Source: Ideonella_A intermedia_A (GTDB lineage Bacteria > Pseudomonadota > Gammaproteobacteria > Burkholderiales > Burkholderiaceae_C). Taken from it: a DNA stretch of 64,000 bases. Position numbers and translations under genes: made by a program. Each line of letters begins with the position of its first letter. The stretch's first letter is position 1. Below, in pieces: positions 7,631-16,467 of the stretch. The notes below the pieces were generated by a model. It saw nothing but the letters and a program-made list of their open reading frames with translations, was not told the origin of the DNA and ran no database searches. Where the stretch lies: assembly GCA_943370175.1 (NCBI GenBank), contig CALRPU020000020.1, positions 1-64,000 of the forward strand, read 5' to 3'.

Positions 7631-9013
7631 TCAGTAGGGCGCAGGCCACCCAAACCGCCGGCACACGCGTTCATAGCGCGCCCGAAGATCCTCTTCGTCC
7701 AGGCCCGGCAGGTTCAGCACTGCCCAGCGGTGTGAGCCCAGCCATTTCAACTCGCGCTCCAGCGACGCGCCGGACTTCGGGTACAGCTCCAGCCGAGCCT
7801 CTGGGTACTCTGCGGCCAGCCAGGCGAGGTCGTCGCGGGTGGGCAGTCGCGGGCAGCTCGTGCCGTCAAAGCTGCGCCACACAAAGCTCGCCGCGGCGCC
7901 GAACCGGGGCGGGCGCCGTGGCGGCAGCGGCCGACCCAGCGCCAGCGCGAAACCCAGCTCGTAGGTGTCCAGGCCAAGCACCCAGTCGTAGAACTGGGCC
8001 AGCTGCGCGGCCAGCCTCGGGTTGATTTCGATCAAGGTCAACGCGCCGGTGCTCGGGTCGACGAAGAACTCGAGGTTGAAGAAACCGTGGTTGAGGCCAT
8101 AGCCGCGCACCAGGCGTTCGGCCACCGCCTGCACGCGCGCCCGCAGTCCCTGCGGCTCGCGTGCAGGGAAGGCAAACCGCAAGAAGGCGCAGGTGCTGGG
8201 GTACATCCATTCGTCGGTGATGCCCAGCAGGTGCACTTCGCCCTGGTGCACGTAGCCATCCACATTGATCTGATGACCTTCGACCACGCGCTCGGCAAGC
8301 ATGTTGTCCGCGCCCACGCGGAACTGCGGGAACCGCCGCAAGGCCTGGTTGTGCGGCTCGATCAGCCGCTTGATGATGTGTTTTTCCCAGGGCCTGAAGC
8401 GCAGGTGATCCAGCAGCTGCCGCGGGTTGTCGCAGCGCCGCGCCAGCACCGAGAACGTTGCCTTCACCGGCTTGATGAACAGCGGGTAGTCCAGCGCCTG
8501 CGCGGCGCGGTGGTCGATGTCGTAGGGCACCAGCGCAAAGCTCGGGCACAGGTCGGGCGCGAGTTCGCGCAGGTGCAGTCGCGCCTCGTACTTGTGCTGG
8601 GCCCGCAGCACGGCGACCGGGTCGGCGCCGGGCAGGCCCAGGCGCTGGGCGATCAGCGCTGCCGCCAACGCGCCGAACTGCTCGTTCGAGCTGAACACCG
8701 CGTCGATCCGGCCTCGGTAACGGTCCACCATCTGATCCACGAAGCGCCACACGTTGAACCACATCAGGCGGGCATTGCTCGGAAACTTGAAGAGGTCGAA
8801 ACCGTGCTCATGGAAGACATATCGCCCGCTGCGCGCGTAGGCGGGCAGCAGCCGCTCGTCCCAATCGGCACCGAACAGCACCAGCACCCGCGCGGGGCCC
8901 GATGACCGCCTCGCCCGCACCGCAGGCGGCTTGACGGCCGACGCGCCAGGCAGCGTGCGTTCATCGGCATCGGCCAGTCGGGGCACCAGGGGCAGAAAGG
9001 GGTCGGCGGTCAT
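7631..9013 (-). CDS. ATP-grasp domain protein of unknown substrate
   Basis: 460 aa. The middle and C-terminal parts show ATP-grasp features: a nucleotide-binding lysine in YPLFIKPVKATFS, GHQINVDGYVHQGEV, and the metal-binding signature NLEFFVDPSTGALTLIEINPR with the E-x-N pair. The N-terminal quarter (HEHGFDLFKFPSNARL) would be a pre-ATP-grasp domain. Such enzymes join a carboxylate to an amine or thiol, but neither the substrate nor a pathway partner is evident. The gene stands alone, convergent with the pseudo-kinase. A weak TAGCAC hexamer lies six bases before the ATG (9020-9025). Confidence 0.75.
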   Translation of the reverse strand: MTADPFLPLVPRLADADERTLPGASAVKPPAVRARRSSGPARVLVLFGADWDERLLPAYARSGRYVFHEHGFDLFKFPSNARLMWFNVWRFVDQMVDRYRGRIDAVFSSNEQFGALAAALIAQRLGLPGADPVAVLRAQHKYEARLHLRELAPDLCPSFALVPYDIDHRAAQALDYPLFIKPVKATFSVLARRCDNPRQLLDHLRFRPWEKHIIKRLIEPHNQALRRFPQFRVGADNMLAERVVEGHQINVDGYVHQGEVHLLGITDEWMYPSTCAFLRFAFPAREPQGLRARVQAVAERLVRGYGLNHGFFNLEFFVDPSTGALTLIEINPRLAAQLAQFYDWVLGLDTYELGFALALGRPLPPRRPPRFGAAASFVWRSFDGTSCPRLPTRDDLAWLAAEYPEARLELYPKSGASLERELKWLGSHRWAVLNLPGLDEEDLRARYERVCRRFGWPAPY

Positions 9014-9133
9014 GTCTCGGTGCTACGCAACCGGTTGAAGGGTGGATGCGATCGCCAGGCCGAGGGTGGGCGCCGCTCGCGTAAACCCTGAGCTGCCGAG
9101 GGCTCGGTCATGTCGGTCCAGACCGGCACGGGC

Positions 9134-9817
9134 TCACCGCAGGCCGCCGAACACCTTCTTCAGGATGGCGCTGCCCGTGGCAACCGGGTCGCTGCGGATC
9201 TTGCGCTCCTCCTCGCCGATCATCAGGTACAGCCCGTCGAGTGCCTTGCCGGTGACGTACTGCTCGATGTTGGCGTCCTGCTTCTTCAGCAGACCCATCC
9301 CGGCGGCCTTGCCGGCCAGGGCGTTGTACTTCTCGGCGAGCGCGAGCTTCGATGTCTGGCGCGTGACCACCGGCAAAAAGCGCTCGCTCAAGGGGTCGCG
9401 GGTCTTGGCCGCAAAAAACTGGGTCACCGAGTCGTCGCCACCGGCCAGGATGCGCTTGCCATCGTCGACGCTCATCGACTTGACCGCGTTCACGAGCAAG
9501 GTCTTGGCCTCAGGCATCGCGGCCTCGGCACCGCGGTTCATGGCGGTGATCAACTCGTCGATGCGCTTTTGCTGCCCGGTGGCCTTCAGCAGCTTGGCCG
9601 CGTCGTTCAGGAAGCCCGGCAACGGGATGCGGACCTTTGGGTTGCCGAGAAAGCCATCGGTCTGACCAAGCAAGGCCACCGCCGACGACGCGCCCCGCTC
9701 CAGCGCGGCCCGGATGCCAGCGGCGGCGTCGGTTTCACTGAACTGCGCGCGCGCGTCGGGCAGCCACCACCACGCCGGCAACAAGCCGGCGCGAACAATC
9801 AAGGACCTGCGTTGCAT
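9134..9817 (-). CDS. DUF4197 domain protein, exported
   Basis: 227 aa, with a short signal peptide ending at ARAQF. The body matches the DUF4197 family as I recall it: AAAGIRAALERGASSAVALLG, DGFLGNPKVRIPLP and GLYLMIGEEERKIR. Function is unknown; the protein is probably periplasmic. It lies 16 bases downstream of the lipA stop on the same strand and may be the last gene of that operon. The 120 bases between it and the ATP-grasp start (9014-9133) show no clear gene. Confidence 0.8.
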   Translation of the reverse strand: MQRRSLIVRAGLLPAWWWLPDARAQFSETDAAAGIRAALERGASSAVALLGQTDGFLGNPKVRIPLPGFLNDAAKLLKATGQQKRIDELITAMNRGAEAAMPEAKTLLVNAVKSMSVDDGKRILAGGDDSVTQFFAAKTRDPLSERFLPVVTRQTSKLALAEKYNALAGKAAGMGLLKKQDANIEQYVTGKALDGLYLMIGEEERKIRSDPVATGSAILKKVFGGLR

Positions 9818-9833
9818 CGGTGATTCCCGGGGG

Positions 9834-10886
9834 TCAGGGCGTGGGCAAGATCGGCGAGCCCAGGTTCGGGGCGGCCGGGGCGGTCACGCCGGCCGCGTGG
9901 GCCTGCTGGTCCGCGTGGTAACTGCTGCGCACCATGGCGCCAACCGCAGCGTGCGTGAAACCCATGGCGTAGGCCTCGCGCTCGAACATCTTGAACGTGT
10001 CCGGATGGACATAGCGCCGCACCGGCAAGTGGTGGCCGCTGGGCGCCAGGTACTGCCCGATGGTCAGCATGTCGATGTGGTGGGCCCGCATGTCGCGCAT
10101 GACCTGCAGGATTTCCTCGTCCGTCTCGCCCAACCCCACCATGATGCCGCTCTTGGTGGGCACGCCCGGGGCAAATTCCTTGAATCGACGCAGCAAGTCC
10201 AGGCTGAACTGGTAGTCCGAGCCAGGTCGTGCCTCCTTGTAGAGCCGCGGTGCCGTTTCCAGGTTGTGGTTCATCACGTCGGGCGGCGCGGCCTTCAGGA
10301 TGTCCAGGGCACGGTCCGCGCGGCCGCGGAAGTCGGGCGTGAGGATCTCGATCTGGGTGCGCGGGCTCAGCGCGCGCACCTGCCGAATGCACTCCACGAA
10401 GTGGCCGGCGCCCCCGTCGCGCAGGTCGTCACGGTCGACGCTGGTGATGACCACGTAGCTCAGCTTCAGCGCAGCGATGGTTTGGGCCAAGTTCAGCGGC
10501 TCGTCCGGGTCGAGCGGGTCGGGGCGGCCGTGGCCCACGTCACAGAAGGGGCAACGGCGGGTGCACTTGTCGCCCATGATCATGAACGTGGCCGTGCCCT
10601 TGCCGAAGCACTCTCCGATGTTCGGGCAGGACGCTTCCTCGCACACGGTGTGCAGTTTGTGCTCGCGCAGGATCTGTTTGATCTCGTAGAAGCGGGTGCT
10701 GGGCGAGCCGGCCTTGACGCGGATCCAGTCGGGCTTCTTCAGCACCTCCGCCGGCACCACCTTGATCGGGATGCGCGAAGTCTTGGCCTGCGCCTTCTGC
10801 TTGGCACTGGCGTCATAGACGGGCGCCGCCGCGCTCGGGACGGCAGCAATGTCAGCGACGGGTTCGGTGGCGTGGTCGGTCGGCAT
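9834..10886 (-). CDS. lipA: Lipoyl synthase
   Basis: 350 aa from the ATG at 10886. This radical-SAM enzyme inserts two sulfurs into octanoyl groups on lipoyl domains. The auxiliary cluster motif CEEASCPNIGEC (Cx4Cx5C) and the radical-SAM motif CTRRCPFC (Cx3Cx2C) are both intact, and MVRSSYHADQQA at the C-terminus supplies the RSSY serine. It follows lipB with a 49-base gap, the usual lipB-lipA order. An upstream in-frame extension to 11006 lacks homology. Confidence 0.96.
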   Translation of the reverse strand: MPTDHATEPVADIAAVPSAAAPVYDASAKQKAQAKTSRIPIKVVPAEVLKKPDWIRVKAGSPSTRFYEIKQILREHKLHTVCEEASCPNIGECFGKGTATFMIMGDKCTRRCPFCDVGHGRPDPLDPDEPLNLAQTIAALKLSYVVITSVDRDDLRDGGAGHFVECIRQVRALSPRTQIEILTPDFRGRADRALDILKAAPPDVMNHNLETAPRLYKEARPGSDYQFSLDLLRRFKEFAPGVPTKSGIMVGLGETDEEILQVMRDMRAHHIDMLTIGQYLAPSGHHLPVRRYVHPDTFKMFEREAYAMGFTHAAVGAMVRSSYHADQQAHAAGVTAPAAPNLGSPILPTP

Positions 10887-10935
10887 GGTGAGGCGCCGGG
10901 CGGACGGCCCGCGCGTTAGGGTGTGTCGGGAGCGG

Positions 10936-11697
10936 TCAGGGGCTGAGGTGGGCGGCCAGCAAATTCGCCAGCCGTTGCGCCACCGGCGCCCAAGCCGCCT
11001 CGACACCCAGTGTAGCGAGGTCGACCGTGCGCAGGCCCGCGTACCCGCAGGGGTTGATGCCAGCGAAGGGGCTCAGGTCCATCGCCACGTTCAGCGCCAC
11101 ACCGTGGTACGTGCAATGGCGGCTGACCTTGACGCCCAGCGCAGCCACCTTGCCCAGCCCGGCGAACGGGTCGGCCGCGGCCACGCCGAGCCGGTCCTTG
11201 GGGGCCAAGGGTTCCAACGCGGCATGGCCGCCCGGATCGGACAGGCGCACGTAGATGCCCGGTGCCCCGGGGACGCGGTGCCCGGTCACGTCCAGGCCGT
11301 CCAGGGTGGTGATGACCGCGTGTTCCAGCCGGTAGACGAATTCCTTGACGTAGATGCCCAGTCGCCGCAAGTCGATCAGCGGGTAAGCCACCACCTGGCC
11401 CGGCCCGTGGAAGGTGATCTGCCCGCCCCGGTTGGTTTGAACCACGGGGATGCCGGTCGGGTTGAACAGCAGGTGGTCGGCCCGGCCGGCCAGGCCCTGG
11501 GTGTAGACCGGCGGGTGCTCGCAAACCCAGAGCTCGTCGGGGGTGTGCTCGGTGCGCGACTCGGTGAACTTGCGCATCGCGTTGACCGTCGCCTCGTACG
11601 GCGCAAGGCCGAGCCAGCGGACCACCGGGCCACGGCCTTCACCCGATGCCGACCCGTCGACCGGCGGCGCAGGCTGCGGGTCCGGGGCGCTCAGCAC
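10936..11697 (-). CDS. lipB: Octanoyltransferase
   Basis: LipB transfers octanoate from ACP to lipoyl domains. 253 aa if it starts at the GTG at 11697, 7 bases after the DUF493 stop; an in-frame ATG at 11760 would overlap DUF493 by 56 bases and is less likely. The catalytic Lys is in GVKVSRHCTYHG and the catalytic Cys in INPCGYAGLRTVD. GGQITFHGPGQVVAYPL is the substrate-pocket signature. Operon: dat, DUF493, lipB, lipA. Confidence 0.92.
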   Translation of the reverse strand: MLSAPDPQPAPPVDGSASGEGRGPVVRWLGLAPYEATVNAMRKFTESRTEHTPDELWVCEHPPVYTQGLAGRADHLLFNPTGIPVVQTNRGGQITFHGPGQVVAYPLIDLRRLGIYVKEFVYRLEHAVITTLDGLDVTGHRVPGAPGIYVRLSDPGGHAALEPLAPKDRLGVAAADPFAGLGKVAALGVKVSRHCTYHGVALNVAMDLSPFAGINPCGYAGLRTVDLATLGVEAAWAPVAQRLANLLAAHLSP

Positions 11698-11704
11698 CGC
11701 CGGC

Positions 11705-11983
11705 TCACAGCACCACCTTGACCATCGGGTGGCTCGACAGGGTGCGGTACAGGTCGTCAAGCTGCGGCTTGCTCGTGGCCAGCACGGTCAAGGTCAGGCC
11801 AAGGTACTTGTCGCCCTTGCTGGCGCGCCGCTCGATGCGGGACTCGTCGAAGGCAGGGTCGAAGCGCAGCGCCACCTCGACCATGGCGGCGGTGAAGCCA
11901 TCGACGTTCAGGCCCATCACCTTGATGGGGAAGGCACTGGGAAACTCGATCAGCGATTCGTTGTCAGTCGGGGGCATGGGCAT
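11705..11983 (-). CDS. DUF493 (YbeD-like) protein
   Basis: 92 aa from the ATG at 11983, with another in-frame ATG two codons on. The core FPIKVMGLNVDGFTAAM and KGDKYLGLTLTV fit the small ACT-like DUF493 fold. YbeD-type proteins are commonly found directly before lipB; a regulatory role is suspected but unproven. It starts 8 bases after the aminotransferase stop. Confidence 0.85.
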   Translation of the reverse strand: MPMPPTDNESLIEFPSAFPIKVMGLNVDGFTAAMVEVALRFDPAFDESRIERRASKGDKYLGLTLTVLATSKPQLDDLYRTLSSHPMVKVVL

Positions 11984-11991
11984 CGAAGGGT

Positions 11992-12891
11992 TCAGGTCAG
12001 TTGCAAGGTCTTGGCACGCTGGTAGGCCGCGTGCAGCCGGGCGCAGACGGGACCGGGCTTGCCGCGCAGGGCGCCGTGGCCAACCGCGTGGCCATCCAGG
12101 GTGGTCACGGGCAGCACCTCCTTGCCGGCGGAGGTCAACATCAGCTCGTCGGCGGCCATGACCTCCGCCTCGGCGATGGGCCGCAAGTTGAACGCGATGC
12201 CCTCGTCGGCGCACAGCTCGCGCATCAGCTCGTAGCGGATGCCTTCAAGCACATGCTCGCTGGGCGGCGGGCCCAGCACCGCGCCTTCCTTGACGATCCA
12301 CACATTGCTCGACGCGCCCTCGGTCAGGTGGGCGTCGCGGAACAAGATGGTCTCGACCGCGCCGTGGTCGGCGCTGAGCTGCCGGGCCATCACATTGCCC
12401 AGCAGCGAGGTGCTCTTGATGTCGCCCCGCTCCCAACGGAAGTCGCGCGCGCTCACGCAGGCCACCCCGCGGTGCCGCTGCTCGGACGATGGCGGCTTCA
12501 TCGGGTTGGTCATCATGAACACGGTCGCGGGAACGCCGCTGGTCATGGCGTGATCGCGCAGGGCCACGCCACGGGTGATCTGCAGGTAGATCAACTGGTC
12601 GTCGGCGCCATCGCGCTCGGCCAGCGCGTCCACCAGACGACGGCAGCGCAGCAACCAGCCGTCGCGGTCGTGCGGGTTGGCCATGCGCACCTTGGCCAGG
12701 CTGCGGTTCAATCGGGCCATGTGCTCGTCAAAGCGGAACAGGCGCCGGCCGTAAACCGGCACCACCTCGTAGACGCCGTCCCCGAAGATGAAGCCACGGT
12801 CCAACACCGACACCCGGGCCTCGTTCAGGGGCCCGTAGTGGCCGTTGAGGTAGCACAGCGTGTCGGGCAGACCTGGCGTGATGGCGTCCAT
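11992..12891 (-). CDS. dat: D-amino acid aminotransferase (class IV PLP fold)
   Basis: 299 aa from MDAITPG; the frame extends upstream into the PBP gene but has no homology there. Class IV features: RGFIFGDGVYEVVPVYGRRLF near the start, the PLP lysine in GDIKSTSLLGNVMAR, and LTEGASSNVWIV. D-alanine transaminases interconvert D-Ala and pyruvate with D-Glu; the branched-chain enzyme IlvE and ADC lyase share the fold. Its place between a D,D-carboxypeptidase and DUF493-lipB fits the D-amino-acid assignment. Confidence 0.85.
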   Translation of the reverse strand: MDAITPGLPDTLCYLNGHYGPLNEARVSVLDRGFIFGDGVYEVVPVYGRRLFRFDEHMARLNRSLAKVRMANPHDRDGWLLRCRRLVDALAERDGADDQLIYLQITRGVALRDHAMTSGVPATVFMMTNPMKPPSSEQRHRGVACVSARDFRWERGDIKSTSLLGNVMARQLSADHGAVETILFRDAHLTEGASSNVWIVKEGAVLGPPPSEHVLEGIRYELMRELCADEGIAFNLRPIAEAEVMAADELMLTSAGKEVLPVTTLDGHAVGHGALRGKPGPVCARLHAAYQRAKTLQLT

Positions 12892-12943
12892 ACCCACTCC
12901 GTTGTCGAGGCGCGCCCGAGGTGGGTCCCGGGCGCGGTCCAGC

Positions 12944-14152
12944 TTACTTGATCCAGAGCCGAATGGCATCCCAGGCGCGCCCGAGCAGGCCAGCCTGGGG
13001 CACCTCGTCCATCACGACCAGGGGGACGTCGATGACCGGCGTCCCCGTGGCCGTGCTGACCTTCAGTTGCCCGACCTGCTGGTTGCCGGCCAATGGCGCG
13101 ACCAGCGGGTCGGTGCGCTGCAGTTGGGTCTGCAGTTTGCCGCCCTCGCCCTTGGGCACGGTGACGAACACCGCGCCGGCCGCCCCAAGGCGCACCTGGT
13201 TCGCCGTGCCCTTCCACACCGGCACCGTGGCCATCGGCTTGCCTTGCTCAAACAGGCGCACGGTGTCGAAGGCCTGGAAGCCCCAGTTCAGCAGCTTCTG
13301 GCTTTCGTTGGCGCGCGCCTCCATCGAGTTGGTGTTCATCACCACGCTGAGCAGGCGGCGCTTGCCCGGCCCGTCGCCACTGACCCCGAGGTTCGGAAAC
13401 TCCCGCTGTGCGCTGGCGATCAGGCAGTAGCCTGCCGCCTCGGTGTAGCCGGTCTTCATGCCGTCCACGCTCGGGTCGCGGCGCAGCAGCAGGTTTCGGT
13501 TGGGCTGCGCGATGTTGTTGTACTTGTAGTCCTTGGTGGAATAGATCGGATAGAACTCGGGGAAGTCGCGAATGATCCGCGTGGCAATGGTCGCCATGTC
13601 GCGGGCGCTGCTCTTGTGGCCCGGCTCGGTCAGGCCGGTCACGTTCTTGAAGCTGGTGTTCTTCAGGCCGAAGGCCTGGGCTTGGCGGTTCATCATCGCG
13701 ACGAACTGGTCCACCGTGCCGGCCACCGCCTCGGCCAGGGCCACCGAGGCGTCGTTGCCGCTTTGCACGATCATGCCGCGCAGCAATTCGTCCACCTTCG
13801 GCGTCATCGTGGTGTCGATGAACATCAGCGATCCGCCGCCCTTGCGTTCCTCCCAGGCCCGCTTGGACACCGGGATCGCCTGGTCGAGCGCGAGCTTCTT
13901 GTCGCGAATGGCGCCAAAGACCACGTAGGCGGTCATCAGCTTGGTGAGCGACGCCGGGTCGGCCGGCGTGTCGGCGTCGCGCTCGGCCAGGGTCTGGTTG
14001 CTGGTCAGGTCGAGCAGCAGGTAATGCTTGGCCACCACCTCAGGAGGCTGGGGCGCCTGGGCCAGTGCGGCGCCGGACAGGCAGGCCGCCCAACCCGCGG
14101 CGATGAACGCGGTGCGCAGGCAAGCCAGCGGTGAAGGCAGAAGTCGGGTCAT
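12944..14152 (-). CDS. dacC: D-alanyl-D-alanine carboxypeptidase, PBP5/6 family
   Basis: 402 aa with a signal peptide (about residues 8-31, ending LAQA). It trims the terminal D-Ala from peptidoglycan pentapeptides in the periplasm. All three active-site motifs are present: SLTK (Ser68, Lys71), SGN in VQSGNDASVALAE and KTG in GMKTGYTEAAGYC. The C-terminal beta domain ends in LLGRAWDAIRLWIK, an amphipathic helix that anchors such PBPs to the membrane. It heads the block running into dat and the lip genes. dacA is an equally fair symbol. Confidence 0.92.
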   Translation of the reverse strand: MTRLLPSPLACLRTAFIAAGWAACLSGAALAQAPQPPEVVAKHYLLLDLTSNQTLAERDADTPADPASLTKLMTAYVVFGAIRDKKLALDQAIPVSKRAWEERKGGGSLMFIDTTMTPKVDELLRGMIVQSGNDASVALAEAVAGTVDQFVAMMNRQAQAFGLKNTSFKNVTGLTEPGHKSSARDMATIATRIIRDFPEFYPIYSTKDYKYNNIAQPNRNLLLRRDPSVDGMKTGYTEAAGYCLIASAQREFPNLGVSGDGPGKRRLLSVVMNTNSMEARANESQKLLNWGFQAFDTVRLFEQGKPMATVPVWKGTANQVRLGAAGAVFVTVPKGEGGKLQTQLQRTDPLVAPLAGNQQVGQLKVSTATGTPVIDVPLVVMDEVPQAGLLGRAWDAIRLWIK

Positions 14153-14321
14153 CGGACGTTGGAAGTGATCGGGGTGAATGAGGGGCTCAGGGAGAACCCG
14201 GGAGGTGTGTCTTCGCCGCAGCGATGGGCGGCGCCGCGGGGGCTGGGCGCGGGACCATGGCGCCGGGCCCGCCGCACCCCGACTCAAGCCTTGCGGTCGG
14301 AGTCGGGCGAGCGGTGCAAGT

Positions 14322-14945
14322 TCAGCCCCAGCCCCCGCGCAGTTGCTGCTGGACGACCTGCTTCAACAAGCCCAGCTGGCCATGAAAAAAGTGACCCACA
14401 CCGGGCAGCACGGTGACTGGCACGGCCTGCGGGCGCGCCCAGTCGAGGGTGGCGCTCAGGGGCACGACGTCATCGGACTCGCCGTGGACGACGATGGTGT
14501 CGGGCGGCACCCGAGGCACCTGTTGCTTCTGGGTGGACGGGCCGACCAGCACGAGTCGCTGCGCGGCGTCGTCTGCCGGCAGCCGCGCCGCGGCACTGGC
14601 GGCAATGTGGCCACCGAACGAGAACCCGGCGAGCAGCAGGGCCTGACCGGCAGCGCGGTGGGCAGCGATCACGGCCAGTGCGTCGTCCACCTCGCCGCGG
14701 CCATCGTCCCAGGTCCCGGCCGAGCGGCCGACGCCCCGGAAGTTGAACCGCACCGATTGCCAACCCAGCGCGGTGACGGCGCGGGTCAGGGTCTGAACCA
14801 CCTTGTTGTCCATGGTGCCACCGTGCAGCGGGTGCGGGTGGCAAATGACGGCAACGCCAAGCGCCGGTGCGGTCGGCGCGTCGACCGCGCATTCGATCAG
14901 GCCGGCGGGGCCGTCGATCAGGCGGTGCTGGGTTTGTGAGTTCAT
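14322..14945 (-). CDS. Alpha/beta hydrolase (small serine hydrolase)
   Basis: 207 aa. CHPHPLHGGTMDNKVV is characteristic of a widespread proteobacterial hydrolase group, with the nucleophile elbow GFSFGGH, the acid in VVHGESDDVVPL, and the catalytic His in GVGHFFHG. Substrate unknown. It follows the 2Fe-2S protein gene by 27 bases on the same strand, an arrangement I recall in other Burkholderiales. The 169 bases between it and dacC contain no gene. Confidence 0.82.
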   Translation of the reverse strand: MNSQTQHRLIDGPAGLIECAVDAPTAPALGVAVICHPHPLHGGTMDNKVVQTLTRAVTALGWQSVRFNFRGVGRSAGTWDDGRGEVDDALAVIAAHRAAGQALLLAGFSFGGHIAASAAARLPADDAAQRLVLVGPSTQKQQVPRVPPDTIVVHGESDDVVPLSATLDWARPQAVPVTVLPGVGHFFHGQLGLLKQVVQQQLRGGWG

Positions 14946-14972
14946 GGGAACGGTGCGGGCAGCCGCACGGAA

Positions 14973-15299
14973 TCAGCGCCCGACGTTGGGTTGCAGCAGC
15001 AGGCGGTCCACCACCTTGCCGTTCTTCAGGTGCGAGTCGACGATCTCGTCGATGTCGTGCTGGTCAACGTAGGTGTACCAGACCGCCTCCGGGTAGACGA
15101 CCGCCACCGGCCCGCCGGCGCAACGGTCCAGGCAACCCGCCTTGTTCACGCGAACGCCGCCCGGGCCCATCAAGCCCTCCGCCTTGACACGGGACTTGCA
15201 CCGGTCGAATCCAGCCTGGGCGCCGTGTGGCGCGCAGGCGTCCTCGCCGTTGTCGCGCTGGTTCAGGCAGAAGAAGATGTGGCGCTGGTAATAGCTCAT
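14973..15299 (-). CDS. Thioredoxin-like 2Fe-2S ferredoxin
   Basis: 108 aa from MSYYQRHIFFCLNQR. Four cysteines sit in the order expected for this family: HIFFCLNQRDNGEDAC, then NKAGCLDRCAGGPV, followed by VVYPEAVWYTYVD. Such proteins carry a 2Fe-2S cluster and probably shuttle electrons, with no defined partner. A TAAAAT hexamer (15307-15312) ends seven bases before the ATG, so the mRNA may be leaderless. Upstream codons to 15422 lack homology. Confidence 0.85.
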   Translation of the reverse strand: MSYYQRHIFFCLNQRDNGEDACAPHGAQAGFDRCKSRVKAEGLMGPGGVRVNKAGCLDRCAGGPVAVVYPEAVWYTYVDQHDIDEIVDSHLKNGKVVDRLLLQPNVGR

Positions 15300-15306
15300 T
15301 CGTGGG

Positions 15307-15312
15307 ATTTTA
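15307..15312 (-). promoter_or_regulatory. Candidate -10 (TAAAAT) of the 2Fe-2S protein gene
   Basis: Minus-strand TAAAAT with seven bases to the ATG at 15299; no convincing -35. It fits the recurring pattern of start-proximal -10 hexamers in this window. Confidence 0.4.
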
Positions 15313-15324
15313 CCGAGGCCCGCG

Positions 15325-16449
15325 TCAGCGCTCGCCGGGCTCAAGACGCCGTGTGACGACGGTGAACAAGTGAACCATGGCGGCGTAGGGCCACAGCCAG
15401 CCCACCCACTGTGCCGCGCCATGAAAGCGGATGAAACGGCCCTGCTCCCAGGACTGCAGGCTGATCGCGTAGTAGGGGTCGGCCGGCGCCTGGGCCACGA
15501 GCACCACCAGGGCGGTCAAGGACATCAGGCCAAGCGCGGCGGCGGCCCGGCGCGGCAGCCACGACAAGGCCAAGGCCAAGGCGGCCGCCACGGCCAGCGC
15601 ATTCGAGACCTCGGTGGTGGCCCAGGCCAGCGCGTGCTGGGGTGCAAAGTTCATCGCTGTCGACAGCGTCGTCGCGGCCACGCCCAAACCAAGCGCGCCG
15701 GCGCTGAGCACCGCGCGCCGCCAGCCAGGCGTGGACACGGCGAAGGCCACCAGGCTCGGGCCCAGCAGGCCGAGCGCCACGACGACGAAATCGCCCGCCT
15801 GCGTCAGGCCCACCGGCCCGCCGGGAGCGCGCAGCCACTGGTCTGCCCAGGGCTGGGCCGAGGTGCCCTGCAGCAGCGCCAGCAGGCCGTCGCGCACCCG
15901 GGGAATGGCCTGGCCCACCGCCAGCGGCAGCGGCAGCGGAAACAACAGCCCGACCGGCCACAGCACCAGCAAGGCCAGCCCACCCGCGCTGCGCGGCACG
16001 AACCACCGGTCGCGCACGGTCTGCCAGCGCTGCACGCCACCCATCGCGTGCGCCAGCGCGCCCAGCGCCGCGCCGGCGCTGGCGCCCGCGAGGTTCAGCG
16101 CCGCATCCACATTGGACGGGACGCGCTGGGGCAGGAAGTTCTGCAGCGTTTCCATGACCAAACTGGTGGCACCGCCGACCAGGCAAGCGGTCAACCACGC
16201 CCCGCGCGGGCCCCAACCACTGCGCACGAGCGCGACGAAGATCAGCGTCCCGTACGGCAGGTAACCGATCAGGTTGAAGACCAGGTCGGCCGTCGTCCAC
16301 CATCGGGGCCACGGCAAGCCGAGGAACTGCCACAGCGGGACCGGCGGCCAGCGCCAGCCGTCGAACGGGTAGAGGCTGGCATAGACGATCAACGCCGTGT
16401 ACAGCAGCGCCAGCGGAACGGCGGAGCTGCGGTGGCGGTGGCTCGTCAC
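15325..16449 (-). CDS. VanZ-family integral membrane protein
   Basis: 374 aa with roughly eight to ten hydrophobic segments. The N-terminal half is VanZ-like: YASLYPFDGWRWP, then DLVFNLIGYLPYGTLIF, and ETLQNFLPQRVPSNVDAALN, the usual LQ..LP.R..s..D..lN signature. The C-terminal half is a second hydrophobic region ending in FIRFHGAAQWVGWLWPYAAM. VanZ relatives are linked to glycopeptide resistance in some Gram-positives, but the function here is unknown. It starts 18 bases after hemJ and is probably co-transcribed with it. Confidence 0.8.
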   Translation of the reverse strand: MTSHRHRSSAVPLALLYTALIVYASLYPFDGWRWPPVPLWQFLGLPWPRWWTTADLVFNLIGYLPYGTLIFVALVRSGWGPRGAWLTACLVGGATSLVMETLQNFLPQRVPSNVDAALNLAGASAGAALGALAHAMGGVQRWQTVRDRWFVPRSAGGLALLVLWPVGLLFPLPLPLAVGQAIPRVRDGLLALLQGTSAQPWADQWLRAPGGPVGLTQAGDFVVVALGLLGPSLVAFAVSTPGWRRAVLSAGALGLGVAATTLSTAMNFAPQHALAWATTEVSNALAVAAALALALSWLPRRAAAALGLMSLTALVVLVAQAPADPYYAISLQSWEQGRFIRFHGAAQWVGWLWPYAAMVHLFTVVTRRLEPGER

Positions 16450-16467
16450 GTCAAGTGGGTCGCCCGT

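Noticed and set aside
15325..16449. VanZ-family protein as evidence of glycopeptide resistance
   Set aside because: No van ligase or regulatory genes are nearby and VanZ-like proteins are widespread in Gram-negative bacteria.
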